From NCBI GenBank assembly GCA_963070105.1, contig OY718808.1:868001-932000 (forward strand): a DNA stretch of 64,000 nucleotides, in the 5' to 3' direction. Shown here one piece after another: positions 1 to 11,200 of this stretch (positions within the stretch are counted from its first letter, which is position 1; each line of letters begins with the position of its first letter). Source of the stretch: Litomosoides sigmodontis (Eukaryota; Nematoda; Chromadorea; Rhabditida; Onchocercidae). The notes beneath the pieces were generated by a model. The model searched no databases and had not been told where the DNA came from. It saw nothing but the letters and a program-made list of their open reading frames with translations. Made by a program: the position numbers and the translations under genes.

Positions 1-136
1 AACAATATAACTTTAGACATGACGTAAATCAACGTTAAGCATTCATAAAACCTCAAATCTTAAAATTCGTAGCCTACTTATGTATCTGTGAAATACCTCA
101 TGCGGTGAAAAGTATGACAATAACATGGATCTGTAA
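1..136. other. 3' flank of chk-1
   Basis: Short AT-rich stretch downstream of the chk-1 stop codon. I see no second gene and no canonical AATAAA on the minus strand here, so the chk-1 3' end may lie outside the window or use a variant signal. Confidence 0.5.
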
Positions 137-3100
137 TCAAGATGTCGTCACCAAACCCTGCCTCTGTAGCCACATGTTACCTGATTCACATATTACGTCA
201 CTCAATTTATGCTTCAATTCCAAAAATGCCCGTTTAAATTCGATCCCATCACCACGCGAGCGCCGACAATCTACCATAACCTGATAATAACAAAATTTTA
301 TAATGCTTTTCTGATTAAGCGCTAATGGCTTAATCTGGAACAAATATCATGTTCTGCTTATAAGCCTTACCTTTTTGCCGCCTTCTCCCATCATTTCGTA
401 AACTGTTATTACGTAACACATTTGATTTCGAGGAGTACTAACTGACATCTGAATAAAGCCAATAGAAAGTTTTTAAGCAGGAAAAGAATTCGTGTCACTT
501 TATCTTCCAAATTGCACATACTCGTACCATTTTAAATAAGAGATTTTAAAATCACCATATTAGCAGCACGTTGTACACAAGCAGCTTTGATTTCCAATCT
601 TTCTTTTATGATTGACATAATTTCGTACGGCCTCTTTGTTACACAGAAACGGGTCATACGACGCGCTAGGATTTCCAAAGGATGCTGTAAGAATATTAGA
701 GCATACAAAAATGGATCGGATTTCATTCCTTCAGCATCTTTGCAAGGCGATAGCAATAGGCAGATCTACGTCTCTCTCTCTCTCTCTCTCGGATAAACTA
801 TGTTATCAACTACAAACTTCTTCGATTAGCAAAGCTTTTTACAAAATATTTCATCCCACTTTCATATGAAATTTACAGATGTGGTAATTAAAACCTGATA
901 TTTTGCGAAGTAACTAAAGATGATTATTTTCATACAATTTTTCAAAGATTTTGAATACTGATAAACGGCACAGCATTTTCAAATTACGGCTTGCCTGGTT
1001 GACATCGTACTCGATCTGTGTCAGCAGCTCTATACCAACAGGCTGCGAAAAGGAATTATTACCCACTTTCTCCAACCGTAATTCCCTAGAATCTTAATCT
1101 ATATACATAACAAATTTCATAATCAAATTTTTGCAAAAATTTTCCTTAAAATTCCTGTTTGGTCTTGGAATATCTACAAAACTGGGTAAAAATACCATCG
1201 TGAATTTTATGTCTAAGACAAAGAAGAACATTATTAATGAAATGGTAGCAAGTTATGAGCGACATTAAAGACATTTAAGATTCGTTAGTTTCTAAAAATT
1301 TTTGCAATTAACAACAAAACCCACTGTTGAACACCAATGATTGGTCTTGCCCTTTCTTCGAAACTTATACAGGCATACCTCATGATCTGTAAGTTTCGAC
1401 AGGATGGAACAGGCTGAGAAATTGTACTGACTGGGAATTTCAATCTAAAAATTAAGCTGATTACTAAAGTAAAACCAAAAATTTTAATGCTACATACAAG
1501 TTTTACTGCCTTAAATTTAATCAAAAACAAAATTCACCGATTAGAAAATAATACATAATTTCAGTTTTTTTTTGATATTGAAGAATGAAACAATCTATGA
1601 TAGATAATCCGACACATATTCACATAATCTTGTTTAAAAAAAAGTAAACTCAAAAAATGTCACCTCTCTTCAGCATTAGTAAAGGTTGACAGTTTAATCT
1701 TCTTTAAACCAGGTTCGTCTTCACCTGCATTTGTTACCTCGTTTGATGGTTCCGTAGCTTCAGTATGTTCCTTCAAATTTGTTGGATTTTCAGCAGTAGC
1801 TCCAACTGCCTTTTTCCTGTGCTTCCTTACGAATTCGGCACTCGGTATTTCAAAATCTTAATTACGTACAATTTAACTACAGTCAGATGCTACCACCGCT
1901 TTCATGTGAATTTTAGGTCAACGAATTTATAACACAACCAAGCTTACCTATTTCCATGGTAAGGAATTCATGCTCTTCAATTTCTGGAATCTTGATTCGC
2001 CTGTCCTCATAAACATCGAGCATCTTTCGCAATAAATCTGAAACTTATTTACATATAAGTAAATGAAAATACCCGAGGGGACTAAAAATACGATAGCAAC
2101 GTAATCACAGGTGCAGGAGGGAAAAATAGTAACTAAATGGTAGAATTGCTAATTTGCACTGCTGGTTAGGGCAATTCAGACAGCTGATATTTAAGCGACA
2201 AACAAATAATATCCATTAATGAGGGCACCAGAATAATATGTTCAAGATCAAATTGTGCTCAATATGTCGAGAACCACATATTAAAAGGGAAAACAATGCA
2301 GATATTTAACGATATTTCACAAAGAAGAACACAGAAAATCAACTGCGAGAGTAACTGATTTCCAGAAAAGAAATTTAGCATTATATTAATTAGTGCTACA
2401 AAATGTACTTGTTATTACTCCCAAGAGTCTATCCCAAGGTGGATGACGCCTCCAGTCATACTTCGTAAGCCAAAGTTTGAAAGGATGTGATGATCTGAAA
2501 CAAGAAAGACGAGCATAGTAAAATATCCATATATGACGGTATGAACTGCTAAAACTTGAATGAAAAATAGAAACTAATTATTTGAAGAACATACTTAGAC
2601 GCTTCGTCCCAAGGTAATTCACCAGTAAGCATTGCAATGAGTACAATCCCACAAGACCATATATCGGATGGTTCACCTCTGAGAATAAAAAAATTATCGT
2701 ACTTCTTCATGAACTGTTGATACAAAGACTTGCTAATAAATTCTCATTAAGAAAGACACGTCGAATCTCATAGGAAATTACTCGACATAATTGGTCCTTT
2801 GCTGTTATATCAAATGTCCTCAAGTTAACAGTTGAAGAGAGTAAAACATACAATAATTACTTCAACAGATAAACCTGTAATTTGATGCTAACACCTGTGG
2901 CGAAATATATTGCACTGTACCACACTTCGATTTCAGCCTTCTTTCCACTCCTTTACGACGAAATATTGTTGCTGCACCAAAATCGCAAATTTTTAATTGT
3001 CCTGCAATAAATATAGCAGCCATGGCAGATATCAAAACTTCGACATTAAAATCATTATATCATTTCATTTAAAAGGTGGTATATTTCTTAGATTATTTAT

Positions 3101-4251
3101 AAGATACCATTCTTCATAAGTAACAGATTTTCGGGTTTGATATCACGATGTGCAATGCCCATTGAATGAATGTGTTTTAAACCAGCAATAATCTGTCGGA
3201 AAAATGTCTGTGCCTTCTCCGCTGGCATGCCTATGTCTGGTTCTTAAATATAAAAAAATACAAATGAAAGTTGCAGATTTTTTATGAAATCACTTAATAT
3301 TGTTAGAAGACCAAATGACGCCTCATTAAAGACAAAAATCAAGATTTGAAAAACAGTCTGTTAAGCATTACAAGCCAAACCCCACCGATATGATCGAACA
3401 ATTCGCCTCCATCAGCATACTCGAGGAACATTTCAATTCTGTCCTCACCATAACGCATCCCAATGTAACGAATGACATGTTCAGATTTACGGAATATACG
3501 CATGATAAATGCCTACCAAAATGTTTAGTTACAGGAGTATTATTCAAAAATCGTGCAATGCACTAAGAAAGAAATTACTAAAAATAATTGAAACTCAAAC
3601 ACTCAGTAATCTTAGGGCTTTATTGCAAATACTAATATTGTCAAGCCCAACAAAAAGCATTTTTTGAAAAAAACAGGATTTTATCTCAATTTTCGTTATT
3701 TTTCCTGCATCCCTGAATAAGTAACAAGCGAAGCGCCTTATGAACGCCTTATAAAGCGTACCATTTCTAGTTAAAAAGTACAAGACAACCTCTCGACGTA
3801 GCTTTTCGAACAATTGTTTGTGCTCTACTTCTGCCGTATTTGCAGTCATACACTTCGCAGCTACCATTGTCTTCGGATTTCTTGAATCCACTAATAAACG
3901 AACTTCACCAAATGCGCCTTAAGAATTTTGAAATGTTAAGATATTTTAAAATATCCAAAGTCTTGCCAAGAAAATGCTTCAGAATTGAAAACTCAAAACA
4001 TCGTGATAAAATATTCAAAAAATTAGATTACTATTCATATTTTAGGATGTCCAAATGAAAAAGTTGATAAAAGTTACGAAAATATAAGTTGAAGTCGATA
4101 ACTTACCATCACCCAACACACGAACAACATTCCACTGAATTTTTCTATATTTTCTCGGTAATCGTATTACAAATCTAAATCTATCTCCATCAAACAAACA
4201 CTCCCAAAATTTTTTCTCCCGTTCGTGCTCTTCATCAATGTCAGCTAACAT
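137..4251 (-). CDS. chk-1: Checkpoint kinase Chk1 (13 exons, 530 aa)
   Basis: Serine/threonine kinase of the DNA-damage and replication checkpoint, nuclear, activated by ATR. Exons on the minus strand: 4251-4107, 3917-3790, 3512-3386, 3242-3108, 3001-2875, 2678-2595, 2494-2409, 2037-1948, 1856-1664, 1085-959, 684-556, 448-371, 280-137; total 1593 nt, in frame throughout. Seen: glycine loop GDGAFGEV (residues 47-54), catalytic Lys70 in [14 protein letters not shown] hinge, HRDIKPEN with Asp167, DFG 185-187, DIWSCGIVL, then an [14 protein letters not shown] motif typical of Chk1. The C-terminal KA1-like domain carries RRMTRFCV and [16 protein letters not shown]. Start: the ATG at 4251 follows a TTTCAG acceptor at 4298 and gives about 46 residues before the kinase loop, longer than usual, so a different first exon is possible. 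Odd: the APE motif reads SPQ (residues 212-214). The TGA read after 1664 is intronic; splicing AG|G restores Arg. Confidence 0.93.
771..790 (+). repeat. (TC)10 microsatellite
   Basis: Ten uninterrupted TC units inside the chk-1 intron between the exons at 959-1085 and 556-684. Confidence 0.95.
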
Positions 4252-4296
4252 TGGCAAAACTTGTGAATAAAGATTTCTAAATTGATATTATTTGAA

Positions 4297-4308
4297 ACTG
4301 AAATAAAA
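4297..4308 (-). promoter_or_regulatory. Probable trans-splice (SL) or 5'UTR acceptor of chk-1
   Basis: On the minus strand a TTTTATTTCAG acceptor ends at 4298, 46 nt upstream of the chosen ATG (4251). No upstream coding exon is evident, so a spliced-leader acceptor is the simplest reading; an upstream untranslated exon is the alternative. Confidence 0.5.
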
Positions 4309-5750
4309 CACGTATTTAAATTATCACTTATCAATTAGCATGCCAGTCCATCTCACGTATCCCTTCCTTTGATAACACTTATCACTTATCGGTCTAACAC
4401 TGCACCACTTCGCTATTTCCTCTTCCGCATCCCCCACATTCCTCCCCTTCCCACCTCTCTTGCTCCGTTCAAATGCTAACCGCCAAAACTGTTTCGCTTA
4501 TAGCAGCAGAAAATTGGGAATTCTTCAAAATTTCGGGCAGAGCGTAACATGCCATTAGATATCATTCGAAATTTACTTATTCATCCAGTTCAATCATTCA
4601 ATTTACGTGTAATTGCTATACCGAAGTTAACTTCTGTTTTAATAAAGTTCGGGTGACTAAAGAAATTTTTATATTATATTCTTTCTAAAATTCAAAAAAT
4701 TCCAAAAAGTTTTTCTTCCAAGTCTTTCCAAAAAGCTTTTAGAATCATAAAATTAGAAAAAATTTCTAGTTTCAAAATTAAAGGAATTAAATTCCAGAAT
4801 TTAAGTTACACATTGTTAACATAATTCCAACTGCTTAAAAATTGAAACTTTTACATTTTCAAAATTCGTCACTTATATATATATATATGTATTCGTTACA
4901 TGTGCTTTGATAACTTAAATGTTTGCGGAATTATGGATGTTGCGCTGAATGTACGCAAACAATATTTTCCAATTGTTCGAAATTAAACAATCCTTTGGAC
5001 ATTGTTTTTCACAGTATTCTATTTAGAGTGATACACTTTTGTCATCGTTGTTCACTGTAAGAAGGAATACGAAAGCGAAAGACAGAGGGTGGGATGTGCG
5101 AGGGGTGCGGTGAGGTTGGGGTGGGCGAATGACCGGAGGCGAGGAGGGTGGGGGGGGGGGGCAGGTGATGGTCAGGGACTGCTGAGATTTGTCGTTGCTG
5201 TTGTGTGGATGAACTTGAGTATCCCCCACAAATTAATCAATAACTGACAGTGAGAAATGTGCGTATGCGTGTATGTAAGGCGTTTAGGTATTTAATAAGT
5301 TTGGAAGGAATAAAAATATTCTTGCCTTGGTTTGTTCCAATTATAACTTTCGAAATGAAGGTTGGTATGCATATGGATTTTCATTCCATTTAAATTTTAT
5401 ATATTTGATGATCAATTTTCACAGAAATGTTCTTATATAAGTGAAATTAACGGAAAAATAAATGGCAGTAAAATGTAAAAGGCATGAAGAAGGAAGCGAA
5501 ATTGAATAATAATATGATTGGGCAAATATTATTTGTAGTTTTGTGTAGTGTTATCTTACGTTTGATGGTAATTTATGATATGACCATGTAACGGTGCTCT
5601 ATTTTCCGTCTGTTTTTCGCATTTAAGTGAAATCTTTATTACGAATTGTGAAAAGTTTACCAATCGATATGTACAATGTATACCGTTTTTATCTTTTAAC
5701 TTGGACGGAAATAGATGCGGTTCATTAACGCCTGCGGGTGATAGTTATAT
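4309..5750. other. Divergent intergenic region between chk-1 and cand-1
   Basis: About 1.4 kb with no supportable coding exon. It must hold the promoters of both divergent genes. The AT-rich background is broken by a GC-rich, G-rich patch at about 5080-5175 (see separate entry). A short TATATATATATATAT run lies near 4876. Confidence 0.6.
5080..5175 (+). repeat. G-rich patch with a 13-nt poly-G run
   Basis: Repeated GGG blocks on the plus strand, including GAGGTTGGGGTGGGCG and an unbroken G run at about 5149-5161, in an otherwise strongly AT-rich segment. It has the spacing expected of a potential G-quadruplex. It lies about 650 nt upstream of the cand-1 ATG and 830 nt upstream of the chk-1 ATG. 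Confidence 0.8.
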
Positions 5751-5766
5751 GTTTTTCATTTTGCAG
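5751..5766 (+). promoter_or_regulatory. Probable trans-splice or 5'UTR acceptor of cand-1
   Basis: TTTTTCATTTTGCAG ends at 5766, 55 nt before the ATG at 5822. No coding exon precedes it, so it is read as a spliced-leader acceptor or the end of a 5'UTR intron. Confidence 0.5.
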
Positions 5767-5821
5767 GATTCCGAGTTGAACGGCTGCTGATATCGAACGG
5801 CTGAAGTTGAAGTCCATAAAG

Positions 5822-8211
5822 ATGCCGTTTCAGATTGCAAGTTTATTGGAAAAAATGTCATCAACAGATAAGGATTACCGTTTCATGGCTACAAATGATT
5901 TAATTGTTGAACTACAGAATGACAGCATCAAGTTGGACGATGAATCCGAACGAAGGGTACTATAGATTCATATCAAATTTCCTTTTCTGAGATGTTGCAT
6001 AATTTAATTGAATATATTTGACATTTTTTGTGTTGCTAGGAAATTACATGCGAACCGCCTGTAAAGGTTGTTGCATTACAGCGTTGATGTCTTACTTAAA
6101 AATGTATAACTATTCCTTGTCCTAAAATTAAGATTTATAAGAGAAATGTAAAAATCGTGGGAAATATTTAGAAAGAGATGGTTGACATATTCCGAATCAT
6201 AGGGAATTCGATTTGCTTTTCATTTCTTAATACAAACGAACTATATATATGACCAGCATCAACACATGAGAATATGTGCATGTTATCTATGACATTTTTT
6301 ATATACCAATAGTATTTTTAAATACATTTTTCGTTTCCATATATCTGTCTGACATCTAAAGACGTTTTAAGGTGGTTAATATGGTTATGAGACTATTGGA
6401 GGACAAGAATGGCGAAGTCCAAAATTTGGCAGTGAAATGCTTGGGACCACTTGTACATAAAGTGCGAGATACACAGGTGATATATTAGCAAGTTTACTAC
6501 TTTTTAAAGGGTTCGTGCATTGCTATTTTCACAGGAAATCAATGAAATGAATTTAACTTCTTCATTGCAGCTAAAGTTGGTTCCCATATGGTACAATTGT
6601 TGCAAAATTAGTTTTGTTGACTTATAAGTCCCCAGGGAAAAGTATAACTACTAAAAGCAGTTATACCTTTCCTCGTTTTGTAAGTTTTTTTGTTGTAGGC
6701 TCAAGCGATTTTTTCACATCTTTGTGAAACGATGATTAATGGTGATGAAAAGTTGCGAGATGTTTCTTCGATTGCACTAAAGACTGCAGTTGCTGAATTA
6801 CCTGCTGCAACTTCTCCGTTAACAATAGCAGTAATCAAGCTTTTGGTACCGCCACTTAAAGATGCATTATGTAAATCCTTTTCCGTTTCATTTTTCTGTC
6901 AATCTTTGTATTGATGCGTTATTCTAACACCAGTTTTGATTTATTAAATGCTTTTCAACTGTTAAAAGAAATCGCACTGTTTTGTTAAAATGATTGACTT
7001 TACAGCGGATACCGAACGCGTTGATATCTCTGTAAAGCTCGAAATCATCGATATCATATCCGATATCCTATTGCGTTATGGATCATTGTTTTCGCCATAT
7101 TTGAGAGGGGTTTGTTCTTATGATGCACCGTTTCGAGTGAGATAACAGTATTGCTGAAATGTAGAAATTAATTAAGAGACGGGATTTTCGCAGGAAATCA
7201 GTCAAGGTTTCAAAATTTTCTGAGAATTGAAGTAGTAAATCTCTTTTAGTGAACTACCATTTGTTGAAATAAAGATTCGAATAACTATTGAGTACTTCTT
7301 TTTCTTGTAAAATGCATATCATGTAAAATGTTTTAGCTACAGGAAGCTTTACTTCAACAGCTATCCTCTGATCGTCAGGCTCTTCGCAAGCGATCCATTA
7401 TGGCATTATCGAATTTATTGGCCCTTTCAGATATTGCGCTTTATGGAGAAACGATAGATATTATCGTGCAACATCTTACAGCACCTGGAGTAATCATTAA
7501 ATGTGATCACTTAGTAGGAATGTTTCATCCTGCGAAAAAACTGAATAATTTTGGTCATTTGTAGGCATCAGCTACCCAATTTCGTACAATGGTACAAACA
7601 TGTCAGAGCATTTGTAAAGCAACCAGTCGTCGTTTTGTAAAACATTTGTCTAGATTAGTTCCAGTACTCGTAGATTACACTGTAGCAACCGAGGATGACG
7701 AGCTACGGGAATCATGTATCCAAGTCGGTATTGTTCAATACCTTATTTTAATCCATTTAGTGCGTGTCTTGGTATTTAATAATGTTTTTCTCAAAATATG
7801 AAACTCTTATTGCAAAAAGCAACGAACAATCTTTTTGCAGGCATTCGAAACATTTGTTTATCGTTGCCCACGTGAAATAACACCATTTATTCCTCATATT
7901 ATAGCGGTAGTTGTTGATTATTTAAAGCATGATCCGAATTATACTTATGATGATGATGAAGAAATGGATAACATTTCTCAAATGGATACTGATGGTAGAG
8001 TTTGTAAACATCTTATCTGAATTCATATCTTCAGTTTCCGATCTGCTGAAAGTTAGTAATCAGTGAAGAGGAAGGACTGTTGATTAATTAAAAATTATAA
8101 AAGGTGTAGGCATGGGTCACCGGTCACCGGGACTCTTACCAGCATTCTTTAAGAAAGTCCAGTCTGACCATACCGTAACACTATGATTCGAATATGTGTG
8201 GTTGCTGTTAC

Positions 8212-8282
<71 letters not shown>

Positions 8283-11200
8283 TGAATAGCTAACTGCACA
8301 GTCCTTTTTACCCACTGTTTGTTGGCCAATTAATATTGTAAACACAGTGATTATTTAGTACCAGCAATGTTTGGTCGAAAATTCACCATAAGTGTCACTT
8401 TCACATTTTTAAATTGTGCATTTTATCGATGTTTGCAAAACACATTTATAGCACATTATGTTTGCTTTTATGAAACAATAAATTTATTTCTGGATGTAAA
8501 ACTGAAATGAATTTTAATATTCACTATTTTATTCCCCTCAACACTTAAAAATTCCAGGTGACACTGACGACGACGATGACGAAGGAAACGAATACTCAGA
8601 TGATGATGATATGAGTTGGAAAGTGCGTCGAGCATGCGCTAAATGCATTGAAGCTCTTGTATGTTCATGAATAAATTTTTGTGCGAGTTAGAATAGGATT
8701 TTTGCTTTACTGCATGCACAGTTGGAAAGGTATATTTCTTAAGTTGAATGCTCTTAAGTTGAATTTCTTAAGTTGAATGAAGGTGGAACGAAATTTCGCT
8801 CTTGGGTCGTTATATATTTCTAATATCTTTGATTGGGTTGTGCTAAAAAAATTTACACTTGATATTGAATCAAGCCGTTTATAGATTTTATCACGCCGTG
8901 ATGAAATTGTAAAATATTTAACTGCATTTGGCCCATTGTTGATTAGTCGATTCAAAGAACGCGAAGACAACGTCAAATGGGATGTAATGCACGCATATAC
9001 GGCTTTGCTTTCACAGATCCGCAATTTGATCCCGAATTTCTCAGCCATTTGCGTTGTATGTTTATTTTAAACATATAAAATTTATCGAAGGTACCTATAC
9101 CTTATAGGATGTAATCTGGGAACGTTTTTGAATTTGGCATAATTTAAAAGTTAGGAGTGTGGGGTTTCTTATTAGCGTCATTTCTATACATTATTTCAAC
9201 TATTATTTCAGCCGGAGGAAAATGGTGATGTAAAGACAAATGCATGCGGTGACGTAGAGACGGTAACTGTTAAAGGTGGTGTACTGCTGCGAAACGCTTT
9301 AAGCGCAGAGCAACTTGAAACGTTACAGGTTTTTTCTTCCTTTTTTGCAGCAAAGGAGTAACATTACTTGTATTTATTTGCGACTGAATTTCAGCAGGTA
9401 TCTGGATATCGCTAAAACTCTTTATATGAATGCAAAAGAAAACCTATTTCAGGCTCTGGATACACAGATTCCTTTACTTATCAAAGCAATCAGTCGATTG
9501 CTAAACACAAAAACACTTAAAACGAAACAATACTGTTTCGTTTTACTTACGCACCTGCTACGGTTTGTTTCTTTACCTTATTATTTTTTGCACCGATCGG
9601 TGAAATTCCATTTAATTTGATATCGGGCTGTTTTTCCAATTTTTGCTCATCCGAGGACGTTTTTTGATCTTATTTTTTTTAAGAGCATATCCGGGTGCAC
9701 TTGGTGACGAAATGCTTCACCTGACGGCTGGAGTGTCAAGCGCAATGAATGACCGTTCTTTGAATACAAATGTAAAAATTGACACGCTCACTTTTCTGTC
9801 TGGAGCACTGTGCACTCATTCACCAGAGGTAAAATCTTCATTTAACTTTGAATAATGCAAACTTAAATGTCCTAATTTGCAAGCGATTTTCTATTTACTG
9901 AAGTACCTGGAATAAAAAGATGCTGTCACTAGTAAAAACGAAGATTTGCTTTTTTTTTGTCATTTCTTTGCCTATATAATTTAATTTTTTAGAAATTACA
10001 TGCATATATGGATGTGCTGGTTCCACTTATTGTGCGAGCTGTTAGTGAACAGTTTTATAAAGTATCGGCAGAAGCATTAACGGTTACGACATCGCTGATT
10101 CGTGTCTTGCGTCCACGAGCATCTGAAAAAGGCAATTTTGATTATTCACCGTATGTGGATAGCATTTATGAAGCAATAATTGGCAAATTAAAGGCTACCG
10201 ATATAGATCAGGTTTGAGAGTCCATTTGCACATTAAAATACTGTAAATGAAATTTCATATTAATGAGTAACACTATGCAGTCAGCGTTACTCAAACTTTG
10301 TCTGCTTTAATTAGTTTAATAATTTTCCTTTAGTAGCCTGCTCTTGTTTATCCTTTTTATTTAGGAAGTGAAAGAAAAAGCAATAACGGCAGCTGGTCTT
10401 CTTGTTGCAACATTCGGTGATGTTCTGAAGGACAAGGTAAAAAGCATGACTTTTGAAAATTTAAAGTTATCTTGTATTTCTATTGTTGTAAATGTATTCA
10501 CGGCAGACTATAAATGTTTATACGAGATTTGTAGAGTTCAAAATTTTTTAGCATTATTTTGAGCTCGGTATTTTTCATTAGTTAGGTAAGATTTCTTTTC
10601 CAGCTGCCAACTTGCTTGCCGATATTTCTGGATCGTTTGCGGAATGAAATGACACGCCTTGTTACAGTAAAGGCACTTACAGTAATTGTAAACAGCCCTC
10701 TTTCAATTTCACTGCATTCTATTCTATCAGATATTTTGTTATTGCTAGCGGAGTATTTGCGAAAAAATCATAGAACTTTAAAGGTAATTTAGCTTTTTCA
10801 CTCGCAAAATTACGTGGTATAGGATAAGGTGTTTAGCTCGCGTTTCAGTATATGTTATTGGGGATTTTTTCCTTCCCTTTCTGTACTCTTTTAACTACTT
10901 TTATAAGTTGGTAGTTTTATTATTTAATCATGATTACAGATTTCCACATTAAATTTGCTGGATTCATTGGTGACGAATTATAAGCATGGTGGCTTAGATA
11001 GTAGTGAAGTGATGAAAGTGCTCCAAGAAACGCCTCCCTTGATCTCCGAATTGGATCTGCAAATTAGCCAGCTCACTCTTACCTTCCTTAGTCGTTAGTA
11101 TTATTTGTTATGGAATTTTTTCTGTTGTAACCAATTTGCACTTTAGCTATGACGTGGAAAATCCCAATGTATTTTGAATTTGTGATAGTTTCCATGTTTG

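Noticed and set aside
1285..1530. Minus-strand open frame containing [11 protein letters not shown] inside chk-1
   Set aside because: It looked like the Chk1 SFSQP motif, but the true motif ([14 protein letters not shown]) is in the exon at 959-1085, which joins the exon ending at 1664 in exact phase. This frame is intronic.
9380..9452. Earlier acceptor for the cand-1 exon at 9453
   Set aside because: In phase from the upstream exon it runs into a stop; the TTTCAG before 9453 keeps frame and matches the CAND1 family.
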